Assembly (NCBI GenBank): GCA_016209905.1
Contig: JACQVG010000210.1
Location: forward strand, 1 to 33,584
DNA: 33,584 nucleotides
Reading direction: 5' to 3'
From: Gemmatimonadota bacterium
Lineage (GTDB): Bacteria; Gemmatimonadota; Gemmatimonadetes; Gemmatimonadales; JACORV01
Part shown: positions 24,076-32,129 of the stretch, piece by piece
Layout of the letters: the number at the start of each line of letters is the position of its first letter
Position numbering within the stretch: position 1 is the first letter of the stretch
Notes under the pieces: model-generated
The model's database searches: none
The model's input: only the letters and a program-made list of their open reading frames with translations
What the model was told of the DNA's origin: nothing
Program-made: the position numbers and the translations under genes

Positions 24076-25515
24076 GTGACCCATCCGAACGCCCTCGTCC
24101 GCGGCATCAACGTGACCGCGGCCATCTCGCTCGTCGTCGGCTCGATGATCGGCTCGGGCATCTTCATCGTCTCGGCCGACATCGCCCGCCAGGTTGACGC
24201 TCCCGGGCTGTTGCTGCTGGTCTGGGCCATCACCGGCGTCCTCACCATCATGGGCGCGCTCTCCCAGGGCGAGCTCGCCGCCATGGCCCCGCGCGCGGGC
24301 GGCCAGTACGTCTACCTGCGCGAGGGGCTGTCGCCGCTGTGGGGCTTCCTGTACGGGTGGACGCTCCTGCTGGTCATCCAGGCCGGGACCATCGCCGCCG
24401 TGGCCGTGGCGTTCGCGAGCTTCACGAGCGTCCTCGTCCCGCAGCTCTCGCCCGGCGTGTTCCTCTCGCTGGGCCAAGTGCCCATGCCCGGCGGCACCAT
24501 CGAGCTCGGCGTGTCGTGGCAACGCGTCTTCGGCATCCTGTCGGTCGTCGTGCTCACCTGGATCAACGTGCGAGGCGTGCGGCAGGCCGCGTGGATTCAG
24601 ACCGTGCTCACCGCCGCCAAGGTGCTCGCCCTCGGCGGCCTCATCCTTCTCGGCCTCACCGTCGGCCGCCAGGCGGCCGCGGCCGAGGCCAACTTCGGGA
24701 GCTTCTGGGGCACGCAGCCGCTGACGCTCGCCGTCCTGCCGGTGATCGGCGCCGCGATGGTGGGCTCGCTGTTCGCGTCGGATGCGTGGAACAACGTCGC
24801 CTTCGCCGCCGCCGAGGTCGAGAACCCCAGGCGCAACCTGCCGCTCGCCCTCTTGACGGGCACGCTGCTCGTGAGCGCGTTCTACGTGCTGGCGAACTTC
24901 GCCTACCTCAGCGTGCTCCCGCTGGACCAGATCAAGACGGCTGCGCAGAACCGTGTGGGCACGGCGGCGGCCGAGATGATCTTCGGCGACGCCGGCCGCA
25001 CGATCATGGCGATTGCGATCATGATCTCGACCTTCGGCTGCAACAACGGCCTGATCCTGGCCGGGGCGCGCGTCTCGTTCGCGATGGCCCGCGACGGGCT
25101 CTTCTTCCGGGTGGTGGGCGGCGTGGACCCGGTGCGGCACACACCCAAGGCGGCGCTGTGGGTGCAGGCGCTCTGGACCTCGATGCTGGCGCTGTCGGGC
25201 ACCTACCTGCAGCTGCTCGACTACGTGATCTTCGCGGCGGTCCTGTTCTACTTCCTCACCGTGATCGCGCTGTTCCGCCTGCGCGCCCTCAGGCCGGAGG
25301 CCGAGCGGCCGTACCGCACGCTCGGCTACCCGTGGATGCCGGCGCTCTACCTGGTTCTCACCGGTGCGGTCCTGGTGAACCTTCTCATCCAAAAGCCGCT
25401 GTACACCTGGCCGGGGCTCATCATCGTGGTGATCGGGATCCCGGTCTACTTCGTCTGGCGGCGGGTCGGCGTGCCGGTGGACGTCGGGGCGGAGGCCGAA
25501 GCGGCCGAAGCCTAG
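24076..25515 (+). CDS. APC superfamily amino acid permease
   Basis: 479 aa; ISLVVGSMIGSGIFIVSADIARQV…GELAAMAPRAGGQYVYLREGLSPLWGFLYGW…SLFASDAWNNVAFAAAEVENPRRNLPLAL. Confidence 0.95.
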   Translation: MTHPNALVRGINVTAAISLVVGSMIGSGIFIVSADIARQVDAPGLLLLVWAITGVLTIMGALSQGELAAMAPRAGGQYVYLREGLSPLWGFLYGWTLLLVIQAGTIAAVAVAFASFTSVLVPQLSPGVFLSLGQVPMPGGTIELGVSWQRVFGILSVVVLTWINVRGVRQAAWIQTVLTAAKVLALGGLILLGLTVGRQAAAAEANFGSFWGTQPLTLAVLPVIGAAMVGSLFASDAWNNVAFAAAEVENPRRNLPLALLTGTLLVSAFYVLANFAYLSVLPLDQIKTAAQNRVGTAAAEMIFGDAGRTIMAIAIMISTFGCNNGLILAGARVSFAMARDGLFFRVVGGVDPVRHTPKAALWVQALWTSMLALSGTYLQLLDYVIFAAVLFYFLTVIALFRLRALRPEAERPYRTLGYPWMPALYLVLTGAVLVNLLIQKPLYTWPGLIIVVIGIPVYFVWRRVGVPVDVGAEAEAAEA

Positions 25516-25518
25516 AAG

Positions 25519-25537
25519 CCGCGCCCCGGCGCGGTTT
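25519..25537 (+). terminator. Hairpin terminator after the permease gene
   Basis: ccgcgcc-cc-ggcgcgg-ttt. Confidence 0.55.
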
Positions 25538-25547
25538 GTCGGCCTGG

Positions 25548-25576
25548 TTGCCGTCGGGGGTAGACGCGCGTAGCTT
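25548..25576 (+). promoter_or_regulatory. Putative promoter of the three-gene secreted cluster
   Basis: TTGCCG-N17-TAGCTT. Confidence 0.5.
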
Positions 25577-25626
25577 GGCGGTACGGGGTCGAGTGCCCCG
25601 AAGTGTCGCGCCCCTGGAGGCATCCC

Positions 25627-26916
25627 ATGAAAGCCACCGGTTTCTCCGCTGCGGCGCTAGTGCTGGCCGCCGCGCTTCCCCTTCCGACCCCGCTCACCGC
25701 CCAGCAGACCGACGAGGCCACGGTCCCCGTCGTCGGGGAGGCGGTGATCCGCGGCGACAGCCTGCTCGCCGCGAGCCTCGCCGCCAAGACGGCCGGCTAC
25801 CGCGAGGCGCTCCGCATCCAGCTCGGCCGGCTGCTCGACTCCCTGGGCGCCATCGAGGCGTTGCCGCGGCTCCAGAGCCGCGCCCGCTCCTACGTCCGCC
25901 GCGAGGAAGTCGAGAACGAGGAGCGCGAAGGCAACCTGATGCGCGTCTCGCTGCGCCTGGTGCTCGACGTCGCCAGGCTCAAGACCGACCTCGAGGCGCT
26001 TGGCTATGAGATCCGCACCATCGGCACCGACCTACCCTCGGTGATGGTGGTGGTGGACGAGTACTTCGTGAACAACCCCCGCTCCCTCTCCGCCCAGGCC
26101 CAGGCGCAGGCGGGGCCGCCGAGTGCCATGACGGGGCGGCAGCAGGCCGCGGCGGACACCTCCAGCGATGAGTTCACGCGGCCCGAGTTCCGGGACCGCA
26201 GCGCGCGCGCCTCGGCGACGGAGATCGAGGAGGCGCTGAACCGGAACCAGTTCACCGTCCTCGACCAGAGCACGGTGGCGCAGCTCAGGGCCGACATCCC
26301 CGGGTTCACCGCCGATCTGATCAAGCAGGGCGACCAGCTCGCCGAGTTCGCCCGGCGGGCCAACGAGCGCTTCCACGCGCAGCTCGTCCTGGTCGGAGCG
26401 ACCACCGTCATCAACTCGGGACGCGACGCCAGCGGTCTCGAATCCCGGCGCTCGATGATGATGTACCGCGCCATCGACGCCTCGTCCGGCCGGCTCCTGG
26501 CGAGCGGCACGGTCGAGAGCGCGGCGCAGGCCTCCGACCCGCTCGTGGCGCGTCAGCGCGCCGCGGTGCGGGTGTCGCAGGTCGCCGCCGAGCGGCTCAT
26601 CCCGCAGCTCACGCGCGCGGCGCGTGACCGCGCCTCGCGGGGCGAGCTCTACATCATCGAGCTGGTCGGATTCTCGGGCTTCGCGCAGGCGCGGTCCTTC
26701 CTGCAGGCCGTGCAGGGTGTCGAAGGAGTGACCTCGGCGCGCCAGACCCAGCTCGACGTGTCGAACCGGCGGATCCGGATCGAGGTGATGTTCATGCGCC
26801 CCCGCGACGAACTGATGGGCGAGATTTTCGACGCGGCGCAGCAGATCCCCGCGTTCGGAACGCTGGACATCCGGAACCAGCGGGGCAACGAAATCGTATT
26901 TGCAGTCCGCCAGTAG
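25627..26916 (+). CDS. Secreted hypothetical protein with FlgT-N-like region
   Basis: 429 aa; SD ggagg; signal peptide MKATGFSAAALVLAAALPLPTPLTAQ; GEAVIRGDSLLAASLAAKTAGYREALRIQLGRLLDSLG… reminiscent of FlgT N-terminal domain. Confidence 0.75.
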   Translation: MKATGFSAAALVLAAALPLPTPLTAQQTDEATVPVVGEAVIRGDSLLAASLAAKTAGYREALRIQLGRLLDSLGAIEALPRLQSRARSYVRREEVENEEREGNLMRVSLRLVLDVARLKTDLEALGYEIRTIGTDLPSVMVVVDEYFVNNPRSLSAQAQAQAGPPSAMTGRQQAAADTSSDEFTRPEFRDRSARASATEIEEALNRNQFTVLDQSTVAQLRADIPGFTADLIKQGDQLAEFARRANERFHAQLVLVGATTVINSGRDASGLESRRSMMMYRAIDASSGRLLASGTVESAAQASDPLVARQRAAVRVSQVAAERLIPQLTRAARDRASRGELYIIELVGFSGFAQARSFLQAVQGVEGVTSARQTQLDVSNRRIRIEVMFMRPRDELMGEIFDAAQQIPAFGTLDIRNQRGNEIVFAVRQ

Positions 26917-26934
26917 GCGGGAAAGGAGTCGCTG

Positions 26935-27678
26935 ATGGCAAGCGCGATTCGTGGCGCGGCGCTCGGCGTCGCGCTGGTGGGCGGGCTCGGGTTGCTCGCG
27001 CGCCCGGGGGAGGCGCAGATCGGACGCCTGCGCCGTACCGTCGAGCGGGTGAGCTCGGGGCCCTCGTACGAGATCCAAATGCTGCTCTACCGCATCGACA
27101 CCACTCGGACGCTCTTCGACAAGGCGACGTTCCTCCTCTTCAAGGCCTCCTACGTGATGGAGTCGGTCGTGGCCACGCAGGAGCGTCGCGCGGAGATCCG
27201 GCGCGAGCTCGCCTCGGTCGACTCCCTGGAGCAGCGCGGCGGCGAGAACCGGGTGCAGCTCAACGCGCAGGACCACGCCACCCGGCTCGAGCAGGCGACC
27301 GCCGAGCGGCGCTACGAGCAGACGCGGCTCTCCGACGCCCAGTCCAGGACCGTCACCAACGTCGGTTTCAACTCCGCGCTCGCCCTGCTCATGGACGCCT
27401 TCGCGCTCGACGAGGCGCGGCGCCTGGTCGGGGAGGCGCAGGCGGCGGCGCAGAACATCGCCAACGATCCGGCCCAGCTGGTCCACTTCAATCGGCTGCG
27501 CAGGGCGGCGACCGAGGACCTCCCGGCGATCGTGAACGCCATCCCCCAGCAGCAGCGGCTCGGCTCGGCGATCCGGAACGCGGCCCTCCAGGCGCGGGCC
27601 GCCAACCAGGCGGTGCAGGTGTCGGAGGCCACGGCGCGCAGCGATCCGCCGCGGCCGATTGACCTGAGCGCCATCTAG
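26935..27678 (+). CDS. Secreted hypothetical protein, helical
   Basis: 247 aa; signal peptide MASAIRGAALGVALVGGLGLLARPGEAQ; Gln/Ala/Arg-rich helical body; SD ggaaaggag. Confidence 0.75.
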   Translation: MASAIRGAALGVALVGGLGLLARPGEAQIGRLRRTVERVSSGPSYEIQMLLYRIDTTRTLFDKATFLLFKASYVMESVVATQERRAEIRRELASVDSLEQRGGENRVQLNAQDHATRLEQATAERRYEQTRLSDAQSRTVTNVGFNSALALLMDAFALDEARRLVGEAQAAAQNIANDPAQLVHFNRLRRAATEDLPAIVNAIPQQQRLGSAIRNAALQARAANQAVQVSEATARSDPPRPIDLSAI

Positions 27679-27699
27679 CGGCGAGCGACCGGAACCCGC

Positions 27700-29814
27700 C
27701 TGAGCCCGCTACTCGCGATCGTCTTAGCGGCGCGCCTCGCCGCGCAGGAGCCGGCCGACCGCGTGCGCTGCCAGCTCCTCTCCTTCCGCGTTCTCCAGGC
27801 GGCGAAGGGCGGCCTGACCGACCCCCGTTTCCTCCAGGTTTTCAACGAGGCATCGCAGCGCGGTGCGCTCCAAGCCGCGCTCGGCGCGGTCCCCGCGCTT
27901 GAGATGCTCCCCTTGGATGCCGATACCGGGCTCGTCGCCCGCGGCGAGCTGTCGCAGCGCATCGCGGCCCGCGCCTTCGTCACCCGGGCCGACATCGAGC
28001 GCGTGGACAAGGCGCTCACCACCGAGCACCTCGTCAGCACCACCGTGATGCTCGAGTTCTTCAATCCCGCGACAGGCGAGGTCTACCATATCCAGGAGCT
28101 GACGGGCAGCACCAACATCCGCAAGGACGCCGGCGCCGCTCTCACGCCGCCCGAGGCGCTCGGCGCTTTCACCGCGACGCTGGCCGGCACGGTGCGGGAA
28201 CTGGTCTCACGCCTGCGCGACCGCTATCGCCCCGGCGTCTCGGCGCGCGTGGTGCAGCAGCTGGCCGACGGGCGGCTCGCGCTGGCCGCCGGGCGCGCGG
28301 CGGGCCTGCGCGAGGGAGCGCGGCTGGAGGTCCGCGACTCCTCCGCTCAGACCGTCGGGATCGCCCGCGTCGAGCAGGTGCAGCGCAACTTCGCCGTCAC
28401 CACGAGGCCCCTCGCCGATAATCCGGCCCGCAATTGGGTCGGGCTCACGGCCTCGAGCCCCGGCCTGAATCGCACCGCGGGGGGCGACGGGTTCTCGCAC
28501 ATGGTGGCCGGCGTCGAGCAGCGGAGCGAATTGGTCCAGCGCGAGTACGTGCTTCCGCAGGCGACGCTGATCTACTGGCTGCACGAGAGCCTCGCCGAAG
28601 CGGCGCCGGGCCTGAACTTCCTCCCGCCCGTGGCGGCGGGAGGGCTGGCCGGCGAGCAGGAGCGGCTCGAGCTGGCGACGGGCCGCGCCGGCGACATCGC
28701 GGGCCAGCGCATCATCCCCGACTTCGTGGTGCGCGCGGCCATCTCGCGCGCCGACGCCCTGTCCGACATCGGCCCCGACGGCGCGACGTACTACATCCTC
28801 AAGGTCGGCGTGGACCTGAGCTTCTACGACGTCCGCAACGGACAGATTTTCTACGCGACCTATGTCGAGGGCACGCAGCAGGAACGGGTTCGGGCGGGAG
28901 AGCGGGAGCTCGACCTCTCGGTGAGCTACCGCAACCTGCTGCAGCGCTCGATGGCCGAAATCGGTCGCCGCGTCGCGGCGGAATACGCCCCCGTCATCGC
29001 CGAGGGGACGGTGCGGGAGGTACGTGCGGACGGAAGCGTGGGGCTGGCCGTGACCGGGAGCGGCACGCTGCCGGTAGGAGGCATCGTCACGCTGTGGACC
29101 GACGGCGAGGAGGTGCGGGACCCGGGCGGCCGGCAGTCGCTGGGGCGGGTGGAGGAGCCGGCGGCGCGCCTCAGAATCGTTCGCCACTCCGGCACGACCG
29201 CGGACGCGCTGCCGATCGGTGCGCCCGTGCGGCCGCTCGCCGGCGGGCGGTTTCACGCCCCCGCGACCGCGGGCGAGAGCGGGACGGCGCGGCGGCTCGT
29301 GCAGGTCCAGCGGGTGGAGGTGCGCGGCGAGATCCAGGTGCAGCCCGCGCTCCTGACCGAGATCGTGCAGACCGCCATCGCCAGCTCGCGTGCCCTCGCC
29401 GTCCTGGAATCCCGCGAGGTGCTCGGCGAGCTCGCGGCGCTCAGGGACCGCGAGTTCGGGGGAGGAGCCTTCAGCAGCCGGGGCGCCGCGCAACTGCTGT
29501 CGGCGGAGAACGCCGAGCCGGCGCTCTACGCTCGCGTGGTGGCGCGTTTCCTCCCGCCGAGCCCCGCCCAGGAGGAGGGCAGGCCGGCCCAGGCGTACGA
29601 GGCCCGCATGGGGATCGCGCTCGTGAGCGCGTCGGATACGACCCAGCAGGTCGGCAGCGCGGCGCAGGTGCTCACCAGCCGCTTCCCGCTGCCGCGGGGG
29701 CGTCGCGTGGTGGTCGTCGGCCTCTCGCCGCAGGACGTGGCGAAGATCTACGCCCAGATGAGCCGACAGCTCGCCGCCACGGTGGTGCAGGCGCTGGCGC
29801 AGGGCGCGCGGTAG
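27700..29814 (+). CDS. Large secreted protein with CsgG/FlgT-C-like segments; probable CTG start
   Basis: Frame open from the upstream TAG (27676); CTG at 27700 gives MSPLLAIVLAARLAAQEPADRVRC signal peptide. ADGRLALAAGRAAGLREGARLEVRD (FlgT-C-like); KVGVDLSFYDVRNGQIFYATYVEGTQQERV (CsgG-like). The track start (GTG 27763) would lose the signal peptide. Confidence 0.7.
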   Translation: MSPLLAIVLAARLAAQEPADRVRCQLLSFRVLQAAKGGLTDPRFLQVFNEASQRGALQAALGAVPALEMLPLDADTGLVARGELSQRIAARAFVTRADIERVDKALTTEHLVSTTVMLEFFNPATGEVYHIQELTGSTNIRKDAGAALTPPEALGAFTATLAGTVRELVSRLRDRYRPGVSARVVQQLADGRLALAAGRAAGLREGARLEVRDSSAQTVGIARVEQVQRNFAVTTRPLADNPARNWVGLTASSPGLNRTAGGDGFSHMVAGVEQRSELVQREYVLPQATLIYWLHESLAEAAPGLNFLPPVAAGGLAGEQERLELATGRAGDIAGQRIIPDFVVRAAISRADALSDIGPDGATYYILKVGVDLSFYDVRNGQIFYATYVEGTQQERVRAGERELDLSVSYRNLLQRSMAEIGRRVAAEYAPVIAEGTVREVRADGSVGLAVTGSGTLPVGGIVTLWTDGEEVRDPGGRQSLGRVEEPAARLRIVRHSGTTADALPIGAPVRPLAGGRFHAPATAGESGTARRLVQVQRVEVRGEIQVQPALLTEIVQTAIASSRALAVLESREVLGELAALRDREFGGGAFSSRGAAQLLSAENAEPALYARVVARFLPPSPAQEEGRPAQAYEARMGIALVSASDTTQQVGSAAQVLTSRFPLPRGRRVVVVGLSPQDVAKIYAQMSRQLAATVVQALAQGAR

Positions 29815-29837
29815 CGCCCGCGTCCCCTTTTGACCGC

Positions 29838-30002
29838 ATGCGCTCCGCCCTCGCCCTGAGCCTGGTCTTACTGCTGACGAGCGTCTAGCCCGTCGTAAGC
29901 GCCGCGGCCGAGCACGACTACATGATCCAGTACTCGCCGTACGACAGTCTGGCGCCGCGCGACTACGCCTTCATGCTGGAGCAGGTGGGAATGACCCAGT
30001 GA
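29838..30002 (+). pseudogene. Small secreted ORF interrupted by in-frame TAG
   Basis: MRSALALSLVLLLTSV*PVVSAAAEHDYMIQYSPYDSLAPRDYAFMLEQVGMTQ*; a complete signal peptide is recovered only if the TAG at 29886-29888 is read through. Confidence 0.5.
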
Positions 30003-30010
30003 TCAGCGTT

Positions 30011-30072
30011 GCAGAGTTGCAGTGGTGGGCAGAGTTGCAGAGTTGCAGTGGTGGGAAGTGGGAAGTGAGCAG
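30011..30072. repeat. Tandem short repeats (gcagagtt)n / gcagtggtgg / gggaagt
   Basis: gcagagttgcagtggtgggcagagttgcagagttgcagtggtgggaagtgggaagtgagcaggaaa. Confidence 0.85.
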
Positions 30073-30471
30073 GAAAGCACGAAGCCCCGCGGGCCGGAGC
30101 GGCTCAAGACGCTCGGCCAGGCGCTGGAAGGGTGCTCCGGTGTCGTCTTCGCCTACCTGTTCGGCGGGGCGGTGGGTGGACGCATCCGGCCCCTGAGCGA
30201 CTTGGATGTAGCCGTTTACCTTGATGAAACCGTGGCCCCGATGGATGGGCGGCTCGAGGCCATGGGTGTGGCCACCGCGCACCTCGGGACCGACGAGGTG
30301 GACCTGGTCGTCCTCAACACGGCGCCGACGGCCCTGGTCGGGCGGATCCTGCGTGAGCATCTCGGGGACTTCACCGGCTTCAGGCCCGCCGTGTTGGGGT
30401 GGATATGGCTCACCCATCCCGCAGCAAGCCGGGCCGCGCCACGCGCTCCTCCGGGTCGGCGTCTAAGCTGA
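30022..30471 (+). CDS. MNT-type nucleotidyltransferase domain protein, probably truncated/degenerate (start uncertain)
   Basis: GVVFAYLFGGAVGGRIRPLSDLDVAVYLDE is the NTP_transf_2/MNT core (GG-x…-SDLDVAV); C-terminus short and divergent, N-terminus made of repeat sequence. Confidence 0.65.
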   Translation: MVGRVAELQWWEVGSEQESTKPRGPERLKTLGQALEGCSGVVFAYLFGGAVGGRIRPLSDLDVAVYLDETVAPMDGRLEAMGVATAHLGTDEVDLVVLNTAPTALVGRILREHLGDFTGFRPAVLGWIWLTHPAASRAAPRAPPGRRLS

Positions 30472-30745
30472 CCGGAGGACTCTCCCTGGCCCCCGTCGCA
30501 ACCGCGCGTGAGCCACGAGCGCATGACTCGGCTGCCCGGCCCTCGCCGTCGGATGTGGGGTCTCGTGGGGGCGGCCTCGAGCGGCGGCTCATCGCTCTCG
30601 AGACCGAGATTCGCCTCTCCAAGTAGCGGATCAGGCGGGATCTCCTGGAGCGGGACAGCGGCTGGCGCAACCGGATGATGACCGGAATGTTCCTCCTCGC
30701 CAGGATGGTGGCCGAGTTGGCATCGCCGCAGCCTGGGGGGTGCAT

Positions 30746-32119
30746 ATGTCGCTCCCGACGTTCGTGGAAGAGGTGACGCGCTGGCGAGCGGAGGTCGTCC
30801 GGGCGAACGCTTTCGAATGCGAGCCCATCCCGTTCGACGCGTCGCGGGAGTGGCTCTTCGAGGACGGCATCCTGAAACACCGGACGGGAGGGTTCTTCTC
30901 GGTGGCGGGGCTCGCGGCGCAGGCGAACCACCCCGGGCTGGATGGCCGCGAGCAGGTCATCCTCCTCCAGCCCAGGCCGGCCATCAACGGTTTCCTCGTT
31001 CGCGGCGTCCCCGGCGGCGCGGAGCTGCTGTTCCAGGGGCGGGTGGAGCCAGGCAATGTCCACGCGATGCAATTGGCCCCCACGGTCCAGTCCACCGAGA
31101 CCAACTACCTTCAGATCCACGGGGGAGCGGCTACCCCCTTCATCGAATGGTTCACCGAGCCAGGATCGGCCCGGGTGCTGGTGGACCAGCTGCAATCCGA
31201 GGAGGGGACGCGCTACCAGGGGAAGTACAACCGCCACGTGGTGTTGGAACTCCCTCCGGACGCTGAGCTCGTCATTCCTTCCCAGTTCCGTTGGTATGGC
31301 ATCGCGGCCTTGCGGGCCTTCGTGGCCGAAAGCAACCTGCTCAACACCGACGCTCGATCGGTGATTGCGTGCCTCGACTGGGCCGTCCTGGCGGACGAGG
31401 ACGGTCCATTCGCTGGCAACGCCCGCGGCAGCTTCGGGGCGGCGCTCCGCGATTCGTACCTAGCGCGGGACGACAAGGGCGAGTGCCCCCTCGTCGAGCT
31501 GGTCCGGTGGCTCACGCGGCTCCGCGTCCGCTGCGCGCTGAGGACGCGGGTCCTGGGCATCCCCGACCTCCGGAACTGGGTCGTGGACAAGGACGCGATC
31601 CGGGAGAAGCGGAAGGACGTCGGATTCGCCGTGCGCCAGTTCCGCGTGGTCGCTCTGGGACGGGAGGTGACCTCGTGGGACCAGCCCCTCGTCCACAGCA
31701 CGAGCGCGGGCCGCGTAACGCTGGCGTGCCAGAGGCGGGGAGGGACGCTTCGATTCCTGCTGAAGGCCAGTCACGAGATTGGCTTCCTCGAGGCCGTGCA
31801 GCTTTCGAGCTCGTTGTGCGCGCCGCCCGGCCAGGTTGGGCCTCAGGACGACCCGGTGGAGGCGGAGCTGTCGCGGCGCATCGACGGGAACGAGGGCGCC
31901 ATCGTCCGCGCGCGGTGCCGCCAGTCGGAGGAGGGCGGACGCTTCTACCGGGACGAAAACGAATACGAGGTCGTCGAGCTGGACGAGACCGTCGCCCTGC
32001 CGGAATCGGAGTGCTATCGGTGGGCGACGCTCGGGCAAGTCAAAGAACTGATTCGGACCCCAGGACTGATCTCCATTGAGCTGCGCGCGGCGCTCACGCT
32101 GTTGTTGGCGCACCTCTAG
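30746..32119 (+). CDS. NDP-hexose 2,3-dehydratase family protein (EvaA-like)
   Basis: LFQGRVEPGNVHAMQLAPTVQSTETNYLQIHGGAATPFIEWF and GGRFYRDENEYEVVELDE…YRWATLGQVKELIRTP match the family signatures (…K.EPGN…QL.PTVQAT.SNY…HGG / YRWMTLGQI). Alternative GTG 30740. Confidence 0.88.
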   Translation: MSLPTFVEEVTRWRAEVVRANAFECEPIPFDASREWLFEDGILKHRTGGFFSVAGLAAQANHPGLDGREQVILLQPRPAINGFLVRGVPGGAELLFQGRVEPGNVHAMQLAPTVQSTETNYLQIHGGAATPFIEWFTEPGSARVLVDQLQSEEGTRYQGKYNRHVVLELPPDAELVIPSQFRWYGIAALRAFVAESNLLNTDARSVIACLDWAVLADEDGPFAGNARGSFGAALRDSYLARDDKGECPLVELVRWLTRLRVRCALRTRVLGIPDLRNWVVDKDAIREKRKDVGFAVRQFRVVALGREVTSWDQPLVHSTSAGRVTLACQRRGGTLRFLLKASHEIGFLEAVQLSSSLCAPPGQVGPQDDPVEAELSRRIDGNEGAIVRARCRQSEEGGRFYRDENEYEVVELDETVALPESECYRWATLGQVKELIRTPGLISIELRAALTLLLAHL

Positions 32120-32129
32120 CGCCGCGGTC

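Noticed and set aside
23770-25623. 617-aa minus ORF antisense to the APC permease
   Set aside because: His/Arg/Asp-rich shadow ORF; the permease on + is unambiguous.
29886-29888. Amber recoding (pyrrolysine or suppressor)
   Set aside because: Many intact genes in the window end in TAG, and no Pyl genes are seen; pseudogene is simpler.
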